Below are positions 35,701 to 51,115 of a DNA stretch of 64,000 nucleotides, in pieces. The notes below the pieces were generated by a model, which did not search any database, had not been told where the DNA came from, and worked only from the letters and a program-made list of their open reading frames with translations. The number at the start of each line of letters is the position of its first letter. The first letter of the stretch is position 1. The position numbers were made by a program, and so were the translations under genes. The DNA lies in assembly GCA_051294375.1 (NCBI GenBank), contig CM119270.1:2393273-2457272 (forward strand), given 5' to 3'. The DNA comes from Paraspadella gotoi (taxonomy: Eukaryota; Chaetognatha).

Positions 35701-38700
35701 GTCACTTTTGGTTATTGCTGTTTTTTCTGATGAATTTTTCGGCTCTCATTCTCAATACCGCTCCGGAGGTCTGACGTCTGCGCTCTAGACAACTCACTAC
35801 GTTCTCTGTTGTTATCACACAATATAAAGATAAGAACTCACAAAACTCTCGGTAGCAAACCGCCCCTACTATTCCCGCACCGACGCCTCCGCAAGGCCGT
35901 ACTAGGCACAATCCTTCCAAACAAACTTCGAGCGTCTGTCTCATCAGGAACGAAAAAAAAAAAGGATCCTGTCTTACTTGCTGGCTTTGGGACTTCATTA
36001 TTCCCTTTCTAGCCAAAACCCCACCTCTCGCGTTTGTCCCAATGTGCTTCGGCAAATACTACAACCGCCACCCCCTGGTACCTCAAAGATCTTTGTATTT
36101 CCTGGTAGTCAAACTCAGAACCGCCATTTAAAGCTCATGTATACCTGGACAAATTCAGGGAGCCCGAGGAATCACTTCCCGCGCACCGCCGTTGAATTGT
36201 TTTTGCACAAATTAGGGCCTATATAAAAAAAAAAAGACCGACGCAGATACGAGGAAAACCGCTATTTTTTATCAAGTAGCGTTTCTTTTTCCGGCAAAGA
36301 GACTGTACCCAAGTGCGTTGTTAACTGGTGATCTCAGCCGTGTACGGTTAGATGATCTGTTAATATAATAAGGGCGGTAGTCTGAAAGTTCAGATCCAAA
36401 AATATTTAGAATGTAGGTTCAGCAAAGTTGAAATATGGTCATGAACAGCTCTTCTTTGACTAATTGTAACAATGATATTATAAAATTTGTTTTAAAATGA
36501 AATTTCTCATATTTTCGCATGAACTCGCCTCATATTATTTATACATATTAGGTACATATCTACAGGATGATGGTCGAGCAGTGGCGTGATTCGCATAAAC
36601 GTTATTCAGCAAAAAATTTTACGTTTTTGATATTGAAAATTAACTAAAATAAATCTATTACCATCTAAAGTTTAATCATTTCTGTTTAAACTGGATGCTT
36701 TTAATTGCATCCATAGTAGATGAGACATAAACACCACTGTATTTGAAAGGAACGTATTGATAGCAGCGAAAATTTGTATTTGTATGTTTCAACTTGAGCT
36801 GTACAAAGCGCAGCAGTTCGGAGTAATCCCACGCTCGATTTTAGAGATCAGTCTACGTACTACATTCGAATTTACTCTCTCAGATATGTCCAGTCTACTT
36901 CGAGTTTTTTAAATTATTTTTGCTACGGGTTATAAATGGTGAAACAATATTGAGCGAAGAAATAATGTGCAACACACCCTGTTAACTCAATGAGGGATTA
37001 AAAATGGAGAGCAAATTATAAATAACAAGATACGAATATTCTTCTCCCCAAATTAATTGGTAATATCACCAAGAAAGATGAAATTAAGATTGTAAAACTT
37101 GACTTCAATAATGTTCGAAATAAAATAATCTGCTTTAAGTTAATTTCTCTCCGTCACAAACCGCCGCCATCAGATTATTCACTGAAGAATTAAAGTTAAC
37201 AAAAGTTTACTAATTGTATAATTTCCATTTCTTTGGTAGATAAATCCATTATATTTTATTAATCGTTTCGTTTTCATATTCAAACCGTTAGAATTTTACA
37301 TCTTACTTCGCAAGAAAGGCCGGTGTCCAACATGTATTTCTTCCTTTTAAAATGAAGTTTCGTACGCATTCACCGTCATTCATAATAAATAATATTAATA
37401 AATAATTAATAGTTAGTACTAAGGGAGGAAGTAAATCCTTTCTGAAATTTTAATTTCGCGTAGTCGCCGTTACGTCCCCGATCAGTCCTGGTTGGATGAT
37501 ACGAATGTCTTGTATATGTTAAATGCAATTAAATGGGACAAAGTTGGGTAAAGATGTAATAAGAAGTTGAGGATATCGTCATTCACATTAATAGCAAAAT
37601 AGAAACAAGCAAACAATGTCCAATTGCTTAATCTCCAAGCGACCAAGACAAGTAGTTGCTGTTAAATGAAGACCCTGAGAAACGCATATAGAGCGAAGCC
37701 CAACGCAAAAAACTAGTTGCGCGAGAATAAAAATAAGACAAAAAAAGGGATTCTCCCAGAACGATTGATCCCCCAGATTCTCTGATACAGGCGACGTAAG
37801 TTGGCTCACCAAGAAAGGATGACGTGGAGGCCAAACTTATTTGTTGAATAATTATGGCCTATCATAAGGTTAGTGATATCGTTAGTTAAATAGGGCTATC
37901 GCCAGAGTATAAAAACCATGTATGAGTCCCAAGAACTCCTTGTCCCTTGAAAAATATTATTTTTGTAGCGTGCAGGACTCAGGTCCCGCACCGGTGCTCG
38001 ACTGCGCGAGAGATGGGGCACGAAATAAATAATAACTGTGGACAACCACGTAGAAGGATATTTGTCTTTCTATTACATTATAATGTATATATGCCCCAAG
38101 TGATAATAAAATAACTGAATTTGACCCTTCCTTACCTAAAAAGCATACATTACTTCACTGTGGGAATTTAAAAGCTTTCGCATTAATGAATTGTTGTGTG
38201 TTCGATCCTTCAAACGCTGAAACCAGATTTTCTAAAAGGTCCCTTTTGGACTTACAAACCAATAGCTAATGCCAGATTATTCCAGTGTATATTCAATTCC
38301 CGAAGAATTCGGACCAATCTCGCCTAATGAAGAGCCCCGTCCTAAAATAAAAGCAAGCTTTGCTTTTTTTCTCTCATCAACTTCCCGTTTACCCGAGTTT
38401 CCTCTACACACCTAACCGCAACATCCCTCACCTGTCCCTTCCCTCAATGCTCTGACCTAGCGTCCGCCCTTTCGTCTCGGTCCTCAACCACTGGGATCCC
38501 GCTGGACGCCTATCGTCGCTCCGACTCGTTCCTCACCCAAAGGTGGCCTGTTACTCCTTGGCGATGTCGCGGCCTTCCAACTCAACTCTACTTGAAGGAG
38601 GCGTTTCGCGCTCCTGCGTCGTAGCGGAAAGCGGATTAGTGGAAAGTGAGGAAGGACTCTCGCTCTTCTGTCATATGGCCAGCCGAATTGGAAGACTCTC

Positions 38701-40124
38701 GTAGTGAGCCGGAAGAAGGGGTTTCGATCTTTCTCCTTACTCCCTCAACAATTTAAATTCCTTTTTTTTTTTTTACTTTCTTTTGGGGGTGCGCGGGGAT
38801 GGTTTAACAAAATGCTTTTTTTTTTTCCATTTATTCTAAGCCTTCCATTTATAAATGTTACAATACTTCATGCCACTTCTCCTTTTCCCTTCCCTCTCTT
38901 CCTCTCATCATTCTCTTCACCTTTACCCTTCCACTCTTACTCTCACCTCTTTCACCTTTTCTATCTCGGGCAATTCCCTCCTGTGATCTCCACGAGCCAA
39001 TTGGCGGCTAGTGCCTGCCGCCCCTTACGGTCCGACCCGTTTTGGGATTGATTGAGTCTCCTCTTTTCTTCCCCTGCCTCCCCTTCTTTCTTCTTCTCCT
39101 CCCTTCTCCTCTTCTTCTACGCGTTCTACCGCCCCTTCATCTCCTCTTCTTACTCCCGAATCCTTCAGTCCTTACGTGCATCGTCTCTTCTGTCCTCCTC
39201 CTTCCGCCTCTTGCTCCTCTGCGTCCCTCGTCAATCCATTAGAATCCAATGGAATCGCGAGTAGATGTTTGTTTTTCCCTCTCTTCTCCTTCGGTCTGTG
39301 AACTTTCACCACACCTCCGCAACGCTCGGCGGCCAAGAATCAGTCCAGGTCGCGCCCCGCTCACCGGGCGATGGCACCCGATGACCTACACGACAATTGT
39401 TGGGGAAGCACTCATGAGGGCACCCAAAACTTGTCCACTTGATTGGCCACCCGGATAAAGAAACCGCATACGGTATACCTTCTTGACGAAGGAGGTTGCA
39501 GCTCAATTTTCCAAACAATGGCATCTTATTTCCACCGAGATTTTCGGCCCCTTTTGCGTACTGAAGTTGCCGCTTTGCACCGGTTGCCATTCATTCGCAG
39601 AGAAGCTTCGAAGCAAACCCGATATCTTCTCTGGCGACGCGTCGATCCTCCCACGGCGTTTATTCTTTAAGCATAATTTTGCGTCTCGTCTCGCGCAGGG
39701 TACCCGGACTGACTCGTGTGCCAATGTAGGAGACATTATTGTCACTGATTTGTAGGTTATACGACTTAGACTATTAGATCTCAACAACTCCATCCTCTGA
39801 TAACCATTCGAAGTGGCAGCTATAAAAACTCGCAGTTCTTTGTTATTGTGGCCCCAAGTCCGAAGAGCGTAAAATATACACCATTTGATGCCAACATTAA
39901 CCATTTGATGCCACCTAACCATTTTCTATGCCACATAAAACCTAGATGGCAGTCAAAACTCAAATTTTGAGTGAAAATTTGGTATTTGCATGGGTGCCGA
40001 CACGACGCGCAACGTCATGGGGTATCAAAAAGATCATTGTCTTCAGGTGGATCACATAGAAGAAATCCACGTCACATCGCGGAAACTAGGGACGCCGCGG
40101 ACTTATTTGATACCTTTGGAAAAC
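35701..40124. repeat. 4.3-kb unit, inverted copy
   Basis: Reads as the reverse complement of the unit. 36240-36350 matches 43960-44010 reversed (AAAACCGCTATTTT and AAGTAGCG). 36430-36550 matches the region at 43790-43870. AAGCAAGCTTTGC at 38350 matches 43110. 39500-39670 matches 42490-42640. With copy 2 it forms an imperfect palindrome of about 8.6 kb centred near 35.7 kb. Confidence 0.8.
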
Positions 40125-40149
40125 NNNNNNNNNNNNNNNNNNNNNNNNN
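40125..40149. other. 25-N gap
   Basis: Exactly 25 N; GATTAAGAATAATGATAAG follows both this gap and the one at 31503. Confidence 1.
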
Positions 40150-40973
40150 GATTAAGAATAATGATAAGAATTAAAGATTTAAAAAAGAATCAAGAAATAG
40201 ACATCCACTTTTCCAATCATTGACGTCACTCGCAACACTTAATACCTAACTAAGCTCATAGCTAACCCGAACCTACTCTTTGAACTTAAAAACTCAATTA
40301 TGGCCGAAATGGGCCATTCTTGGAAAATAAGGCCCGATTTTCATACTTTTAATACCTCTACAGACGTCACACACAACATGCACACTCACGCAAAACAAGT
40401 CACACCTCCAGAGACGCGTCTTTCTCCGAATACGACGCAAACAAGAGAAGGAAATTATGTTTACCCCTAGAGGGTGAAAAAAAAAAGATCGTTGCAAATC
40501 GAGTATGAATATGAGAGAAATAATTTTCAGCTGGAAAACAAGAACCGGCCGGTTGGAGGTTTCGCACCGCAGGTGACTTACGGTGTTGCAACGGTGGCTC
40601 TGGAAATAGCTCAATCCATTACTCTACTACTCTACATACTACATACTACACAGTGTACAGGCACTGCAAGCTGCAACTGGCTTCACTGACTTTCAGATAT
40701 TGAAATAAAAAAAAGTGTTGATTAGAATCAAAAAGTATAAGTGAGAATTCCGTATTCTCTCTTTCTCTTCTCTTTTCCTCTCTTCTCTTTTCCTCTCTTC
40801 TCTTTCACTCTCTCTCTTCCCTCTCTTCTCTATCCCTCTCTTCTATATCCCATTCTCCCTTTCCATCCTCCTCTCTTTCCTCTCTCCTTTCATATCTTTA
40901 TCCAGTATCCCCCTCTCTCCCCTCTCACTCCCCTTCTCCCCTCTCTCCTCTCCTCTCTCTCTCTCATCTCTCT

Positions 40974-41013
<40 letters not shown>

Positions 41014-41440
41014 TCTCTCCCCCACCCGTATCTCATTTCGCCTCTCTCACTTCTCTCCTCTTCTTTCTCTCAACAGCAACCAGTATGAACCACTTGCGTC
41101 CGTTCAATTTCCTCCCCCAATTCATTTCTCTCCGCTTTTCTCTTTCCAAACCTGTGACGCCCACCGTCTCTCACATATTCCCGTCTAACCCTCACCCACC
41201 ATGTTAATCTCATCCCCCACGCAGGCTGTGTCACTCCCCCTCACTGCCGCCCCCCCACATGGTCTCTTTCAATTAGACACCGAAAATCTTTTAATGTGAG
41301 GAAAAGAAAAACAAAAAGTAAACTCGAGTCTCGTTGGTCTTTTATTCCGACTCCATTAATCGGAGATTTTTTGGTTCGGGGGGCTCCCAGTCTCTGAGCG
41401 GATGGAGGCAAGAGAGAGAGGAGAGAGAAGAGAGAAGAGA

Positions 41441-41481
<41 letters not shown>

Positions 41482-44400
41482 GAGAAACGAAAAAAAGTTA
41501 CATAATAAAGAGAATAATGAAATATGAAAATGAGTGAAACAAGCTGGCAAAGAAGGCAGAATGTGGGAAAGAGAGAGGAAAAGAGGAAAAGAAAAGAACC
41601 AAAGCAGAGTTTGGAGGAGAAAGAGATAAAAGGGAGAAGCAGAAGAGAAGAAAGGAAGAGAATAGAGAAAAAAAAAGAAGAAAGAAAAGAAAGAAAAGAA
41701 AAGAGAAGAGAAAAGCAAAGAAAATAAAGAAAAGAGAAGAAAAAGAAAAGACCAAGATCAAGGTTTAAAAAATGGGTCGGCTTGCTCTTGTCCGTCTATT
41801 AAGCTGAAGAAAGTTGAGAAGAGATAAAGTGACTGGATGAATATGAGACGGACGTATTGTAGCGACTAGTTTACAGTAAGTAAGATCTTATTTGCGACCC
41901 TATTAGTTTTTGTACGGATTTTGTTGATTGCAGTTGGCAATCGCTTTCTGCTGTATCTGTTTGGCGATGTGTACAAAAGTCTGTCTACATTCAGTACGGA
42001 ACCGGTATGCTGTAACCTTCCTTCTGAGGTCTCTCAGTAGATTGCCCGCATGCCATGAAGATGGGCGCTGAGGACGACGCAACCCGGATTCAACGTTGCG
42101 GAAGAAACGAAGTTCAGTAAGACGCCTGCGGCCATCTGAATTGATGGCAGACGTTTGTGATGCCACCGTCTTCAACTTTGCCATGCCACGAAACTATTGC
42201 CGGATGTAAGCAGAACGAGTCGTTATTGCTAATTTACTCAGTCATTGCCATTTTCAAGAAGGTTCAATACTCTGCGGGTCGTTTGTTCCAAAGGCAAAGA
42301 TTTTGCGTACGACGAGTGCGTGGCGTGGCAGTCACTGCATTCCACATTGGTTATGCTGCCATCAATGGTATGTGGCATCAATGGTTGGCGCTATCGGTGG
42401 CATCAGATGGTTTTATCGGTGCGCCATCGAATGGTTTTGCAGTGCAATGGTTATGCTGCCATCATGGTTATGGTGGCATCCTCCTGATTGCTAAATCGAA
42501 GCCGAAAAACGCCGATGGAGTGTCTCGATATGGGTTTGCTTCGAAAGTCCTGAGATGGCAACGGTGCAAGCGGCAACTTCAGTACGCAAGGGGCCGAAAT
42601 CTCGGTGGAAACGATGCCATTGTTGGAAATTGAGTGCCGTCAGAGGTATCCGTATCGGTTCTATGCGGGTGCCATCAGTGACGATTGGTGCCATGAGTGC
42701 CCATTCGGTGGCATGGGTGCCATCGGTGGCGCCGGATTCGGGCGCCGGGATGTTGAAAGTCAGCGAAGCGAGAGAAAAACAAACATCTCGTGTCAATGGA
42801 GACGGAGGAGGAAAGAGGAGGAGAGGAAGAAGAGGAGCAGAAGGAGGAAGTCGTAGGAGGAAGGGGAGAAGGAGGAAGAGGAGAAGGAGGAGAAGAAGAA
42901 GAAGGAGCAGGGGAGAGAAGAGGAGAGAAGCAAGGGGAAAGAGGAGAAGGAGGAGGATGAGGTGAGAAGGAGGAGGAGGGGAGGAGAAGGAGGAGGAGGA
43001 GCAAGAGGAGAAGAGGGTAAGGCATTGGTAGAGAAGAGGCGGAGGCGTAGATGAGGAAGAGAAGGGAGCAGGCAGAGATTGAGAAAAGGTGAGGAGTTAT
43101 TGAGAAAGAGAAAAGCAAAGCTTGCTTTTTTTAGGCATTGATTGGAAAGAGGTAAGAAAAGCTTGCTTTGAGAATGTAAATCTTGAAATATATATATATA
43201 TATATATTTGCCGTCGAACGGTGGGGCTGAGGAGAAAAAATATATTTTTTCAAGGGACAAGGAGTTTCTATACATGGAATTGATACAAACGATTTATAAA
43301 CCAAGCATTTATTCAACAAATAAGTTTGCCTCCTCATTTTGGTGAGGCTGTATCAGATGATCAATCTTGTCTTTTGTCTTATTTATTTCCCTATTTTGTT
43401 CGTTAGTCAGCTAAACTACTTGCTCGCTTGCATGCTTTGTTGCTTCCTATTCCTTCTTTACAACTTTGTCCATTAATTGATTATTCAGTTGTATATTTAT
43501 TAATTATTTATTCATTCATTTCATTCTTCTTTTCTCTTATTTGGTATTTTAATTTTTTTCTTCTAATAAATTATTGTTTCTTTATCATTATATGTTTGCA
43601 TTTCGCTTATACAATTAAACGTAGCAAAAATATTAAAATCAAGTAGAATCAAAATTCGAATAGTAGATCATGAACAGGCTTGTACCTGTGAACAATTTTC
43701 GCATACGCCTATATTTCTATGGGCATAGAAAATGATTAAATTTAATTGTTTTTTTTTTAAATTTTGAAACCTGTAAGTACCATGTATAAATAAATATGGG
43801 CGTATGCGAAAATTGAGAAATTTTTTAAAAAAATTTATATATCATTGTTCATTAGTACAAGACTGTTCATGAACTATTCTAATTTTGATCTGCAACTTTC
43901 ACTACGCCTTATTATACAATATCTAACCGTCACGGCTGAGCCCACTTGGTACTGAAAAGAAAACGCTACTTATAAAATAGCGGTTTTCTCGTATCGCGTC
44001 GGTTTTTTTTTTATTTGCAAAACAGATGGCGATACAATTTCCAGTAAATATTTAAATCTTTATATAAAATATTTAGACGGGGTTGTAGAAATATCGCCAC
44101 TCGTTTCTCTCTTTTCTTAGGTCAAATATGACAATTGACCATNNNNNNNNNNNNNNNNNNNNNNNNNCTTCTCGCTAGCGTCAAAAGATCATGACAATCT
44201 GACCACTTAAGGCCATAGTAAAATTGTTTATATTTAACTTTAATTAAAACTTCTAAAAGTGAGGAAACGAACCACACATTCAATACTACTAATGAACATT
44301 TATGTATAAAAAACAAATTTCTAAATAAATTTCTACCAATCTACGCCAGCGTTACGGCGCATTCACATTGACGCTCACTTATATACTATACTATTGAAAT

Positions 44401-44650
44401 TTGGCGTACGACAAACGCATAGTATACAAGCAATTTATCCAGCTTCTATTTCAATAAACATTTACAAGCCGTATCTCTGCCCTCTGTACTCTTGGCACAG
44501 TGGCCTCTTGGTGGTTGAGAGCCATCAATCACTCACGGCTTTCACAAGATAAGTGACATCAGCAGCCGTTCCCCTGCGCAAGCTTTCAAATCAAGACTTC
44601 TCACAGTCTCGCCTTATTCACTCCAGAGCTACCTGGCTTCCCTATCAAGT
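40150..44650. repeat. 4.3-kb unit, copy 3 (error-rich, forward)
   Basis: Same order of blocks as copy 1, with frequent extra bases in 41100-42700. It is interrupted by a 25-N gap at 44143-44167. The right border is approximate; the last clear match (TCAAGACTTCTC, near 44590) corresponds to about 31435. Confidence 0.85.
44143..44167. other. 25-N gap
   Basis: Exactly 25 N within copy 3. Confidence 1.
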
Positions 44651-44987
44651 GAAGTGAAAAATTATTTTCAAAGAAATGTTTCAATGCTATGAACAACAGA
44701 CCACTCCTTAAGTATTAGATCGCGCGGAATCAAATACTAGCTATCTGTACTCCGCACTAGGCATCAACAATACAAGCGAAGGCTGAATTTTATGAAATTG
44801 TTACAAACCCAATAGTAAAAATTATCATTCCATTATTTATTCCATTATTATTATTGTTTATTTCCCATTCTAATACTATAAATGTCTTAAAAATTTCATA
44901 AACAGTTTTTTTAAAAAGTTTTGCTTTTGTTGCAGATTTGGATTCCAGTCATAACAACAAGTTTGATAAAAAGAAATGCATAACTCT

Positions 44988-45122
44988 TTTCTTGAAAAAA
45001 TTCTTCATTAAGTGGGTCAAAAAATATAGAAAAAAAGCTATATTTTAAGCTGAAAATTAACTTTTTATATATTAATATAGTTTTATTTATTTTTTAACCC
45101 ACTTAATGAAAGAATTTTCTAA
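44988..45122. mobile_element. Foldback element with TTCATTAAGTGGGT termini
   Basis: AAATTCTTCATTAAGTGGGT at the left and its near-complement ACCCACTTAATGAAAGAATT at the right enclose about 75 bp of AT-rich DNA. Shorter related words are at 18275 and 53875. Size and structure suggest a small MITE; no clear target duplication is seen. Confidence 0.5.
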
Positions 45123-46139
45123 AATGACATTCTATATCTTTCTTTTACTCAACTTTTGACGACGAGGAATTTAAAATCTGCAATAAATTAAGAAAAGCCC
45201 TATATTAAATTTTCATCGATTTTATCTATAGGTGAGTTGATCTACTAATATAAATATAGCCTACTGCAAAAATTAAAAAAACATTAAAATGGACAATTTA
45301 TTTTGTACAATTAAATGTTCATGATAACGCTATGTTGTTCATAATTGACTTTTCGAACTTCTCTCCACATGTAACTTTCACTACGCCCTTATATGACATT
45401 GACCATCTGACCACTATCAATTTTCCTTTTTATCGATTGAAACTCCCTTGTTTTATATGGTTCATTTGTTGGTTCCGTCTTTCTGACGACATCGTCATCT
45501 CAATCATGACTTGAGCGAATCTTTTTAGAAGCGTCTGCTCGTCTAAACTTAGTTATGCTACGCGGTTTTTTGGATCACATAAAATAGTTAAAAGTTTTCT
45601 AGTAGAGACACTCCTCTAGCCGTTCTCATGTTTTCGGACTGGGAGACGCCTCGACACTGACAGCGACTCTGTAGCGGCAACGTTTGCAACATGTCTTTAA
45701 TAGAAACTCTCTCGCATAATCAACAACCTCTAATTCTTTGACACATTCTCCACCTCACATATCACACCCTCAAGGTTAAGATTCTAATAAGCTTAAGAAT
45801 TCTTATACTAAAGATTTACCTTACCGATGAAGAACAATTATCTCACGTTTTGCACCAAACATCTATCCAGTTGTGCCAAGGTCGTGACTCCTACTTGTGC
45901 TTTTAAGCATTACGTGTATTCAGAATGAACCCGTACAGAAGAGAAAAGGACGACCCTCTCGAAGTTATGACAGGCAAGGCGTGCAACGAGTACCCAAAGG
46001 AATGCGCTTATCTACGAGATAATCCAAGACGGTTCCTTCGAAGTCTCAACAAACGAATTGCGGGCGCCAAGCCGATCCAAATCAAATTTTATGGGAACAG
46101 CTTTAAAGACATCCATAATTATCCTTCAGTCAGTGCACG
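45123..46139. other. Intergenic, no supported gene
   Basis: The open frame starting at 45925 runs into the S1 SINE at 46140. Its first 70 codons show no domain or splice support, so I do not call a gene. Confidence 0.4.
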
Positions 46140-46362
46140 CCAGTGGCTCACTGAGCTAAAGCCCACTACGTACTGCGTTCCAATCCAACCCGGTACCTAC
46201 ACCTTCGGGAAAGGCGTGAGCGACGGACGTAAAGCCGGCCTTGGGGGCGCGCCGAAACCCTGCAAGCCCTGGTTCCAAGCCCAGGACCCGTTCCATGGCT
46301 GCTGGAGGGCGATTAAAGAAGCTTGCGATAGTCATCTTCAGCCCACTTTAGCGCCCATTACT
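46140..46362 (+). mobile_element. tRNA-derived SINE, family S1
   Basis: CCAGTGGCTCACTGAGCTAA (A box), then the B-box region, here CCAATCCAACCC and so eroded. The S1 body (CCCGTTCCATGGCTGC) ends CTTCAGCCCACTTTAGCGCC. Open frames through it are SINE sequence. Confidence 0.8.
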
Positions 46363-47640
46363 CCACCTAATTGTATTAGTATCTATTGCTAGAACTTATT
46401 TTATAATTGATTTAATAACGCCAGACATAGACTTTAAATAGTAATTTTTTTTTTCCCGAGAATACGTCACCTGTAACAGATTTCGTAGCGCCTCCGTGAC
46501 CTGAATCACTATAATAACTCAGATGTTCGTGCCGCGTGCCAATTTCATTCTCACAAGTTTTTTAGTCAATTAGCATGTCTGAAAAAAACTCTTTGTCAAT
46601 CGTTAATATTTTTCTGCCTTTTAAAGATTGGAATTTTATCTCTTTGGATTTCTATAAGCCAGGCTCATTTGTTTATTTGAACATGTTCAAAAATTGTGGG
46701 GGGGGTTCCCCGTAGTGGCCTTGAAAAAATTAAGAGTCTGTAGGAACAGTGCAGAGTGCTGCGAGAACTGTCCCTTATTCACAGTTTCGAACTGAAGCGT
46801 TCTATTGACCGCCGTCCCACTACTCTCGGCGCGTTTCTCAGGTCAGTTCCCTCTGGCGTAAGTTTGAAGAAGACAGAAGCTTATCTCACAAAATATGAGC
46901 ACGAGACGAGAGAGACGAGAGGAGAGAGATGAGAGAGAGACGAGAGAGACGAGACGAGAGGCAGAGAGAGAGAACGAAAATATCTGTAACTTTTACTGCT
47001 GTAATATTTTCTTTTCGTAAGTTTGAATCCGGAGCTATGTCTGCGCACGACTTAGCGCCAAAACTCTTCAGCATCAAACTTTACAAAACTATCTCTTCAC
47101 CACTAAAGAAAACAAGAAGAAAAGAAATATATAAGTCACGGACATTGGTGAATGGAGACGACCCATTTCTAAAGGAAATGGCGTCGGGCACCATTTCTTG
47201 GAAATCGGGCTGCCCATTCTCTTAGAAATGACCGCGGCCAAACTGGAACGAAGGAAATTCTTTTTTCCTACATTCAGATATCGATGCCCACTCGCTGTGT
47301 TCTTAACCCAAGGCTCTGAAAAAAAGAAAATATCAAAGATACAACGTCTCTCTCTCTCTCTCCTCTCCTCTCTCTCTCTCCTCTTCTCTCTCTCTCTCTC
47401 TCTCTGCTCTGCTCTCCTCTCTTCTCTCTCAACGACAAGAGGAAGCGGCCTGGAAAACATTAATGTTATGGAACCGAAATTGACAAAGAGGAAAGAGGAT
47501 CGTTGAACGGCATTGTATTGTTTTTCTCAGTCGTAAACACGCTTAGGGAAGCAAAACAATTTCGTGTATTCGCAATGGAATTCTTTCGGTTTTTTTAATT
47601 AAAATCGGTAAGTACATAGATAAATCATAAATGTGTCAAA
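46363..47640. repeat. 1.3-kb duplicated block, copy 1
   Basis: Matches 48310-49600 in order (CCACCTAATTG, GTGGGGGGGGTTCCCCGTAG, GA tract, CGCCAAAACTCTTCAGCATC, CT tract, GGAAGCGGCCTGG) with many single-base differences. Non-coding. Confidence 0.9.
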
Positions 47641-47884
47641 GATAACACAATCGCAGATCGTAAAAGATGTAGTGCAAGGACAACGGTCTTTCATATTGTC
47701 ATCAACGGAATTTTCAAACGTCCTTTTAATGTTTTTAGAATCTCTTCTCTTTTCGTCGCTCTTTTACACTAAATCCGCAGACCGACGATTCCAAGTGTCG
47801 AGTTTTTCTGAATTTTATTTGATTTTCTTTCCCGCGTGATTTCCGAGATCTTCCACGCCGTTTGAAGACGTGTTCCAGGCCGTA

Positions 47885-48098
47885 NNNNNNNNNNNNNNNN
47901 NNNNNNNNNNNNNNNNNNNNNNNNNNNNNNNNNNNNNNNNNNNNNNNNNNNNNNNNNNNNNNNNNNNNNNNNNNNNNNNNNNNNNNNNNNNNNNNNNNNN
48001 NNNNNNNNNNNNNNNNNNNNNNNNNNNNNNNNNNNNNNNNNNNNNNNNNNNNNNNNNNNNNNNNNNNNNNNNNNNNNNNNNNNNNNNNNNNNNNNNNN
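47885..48098. other. Assembly gap, 214 N
   Basis: Run of N between the two copies of the duplicated block. Confidence 1.
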
Positions 48099-48309
48099 AA
48101 TGAAATACTAACTAATTAAACAAATAAGCAAATCCACGAAGAAACCACTAAGCGTCCATTAAGCGTCCACAAACGTTTATTATTTTAGAGAAGAGTCCCG
48201 TTTCAGAGCAGAATCTGGAATGACCGCAAAAGAGAGAAAGAGACAAACGTCGATATCTCCTATATTAAAAGAGCATCTGAGTTGTAGATATTCGTCTGGA
48301 CTTTACATT

Positions 48310-50557
<2,248 letters not shown>

Positions 50558-50880
50558 CAATACATACTAATGTCGAATGAATTTTTTGTCCAAAGATTCG
50601 AAAATTTTCTCCATGTCAACAAAGTTTATTTTCGCTTCATAGCGAAAATCTTTACCCAACAAAAATTCTTTACCCTCAAATCTTTTACCTTTTTTTGAAA
50701 ACAAAAAAGACCAAAAATAATTAAAACCTTTTTTTTCGATAAAAACTTATTTTTTTTTTCTCGACGAGAGAGAAAAAGGGACGGCAGAATTAAGCGGGCG
50801 GCGGGGAAGTCACAAAAGAAGCCGAGTCTTGTCTTGTCTTGTCTTGTCTCGTCTTGTCTTCTTACAACAAGAACGAAACC

Positions 50881-51017
50881 ATGGGGAAATGTCCGATTCT
50901 CAACAGAAAGCAGACGGAGAAAGGGGCAGATTGGATGTTCAGCATCAATTTTTTCATCGGATCCGGTGCATTTCTCTCTGGACTCGTCGAAATTTTCATG
51001 GATAAGCCTCATTTCAT

Positions 51018-51018
<1 letters not shown>
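50881..51018 (+). CDS. 4TM gene 1 exon 1
   Basis: MGKCPILNRKQTEKGADW then TM1 (MFSINFFIGSGAFLSGLVE). The donor ATA/GTGAGA is the first repeat of a (GA)n microsatellite that fills the intron start. Confidence 0.8.
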
Positions 51019-51054
<36 letters not shown>

Positions 51055-51079
51055 GCGAGAGAGAGAGAGAGAGAAAGGA

Positions 51080-51115
<36 letters not shown>

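Noticed and set aside
45925-46392. 155-codon open frame as a gene
   Set aside because: Its second half is an S1 SINE, and the first half has no domain or splice support.
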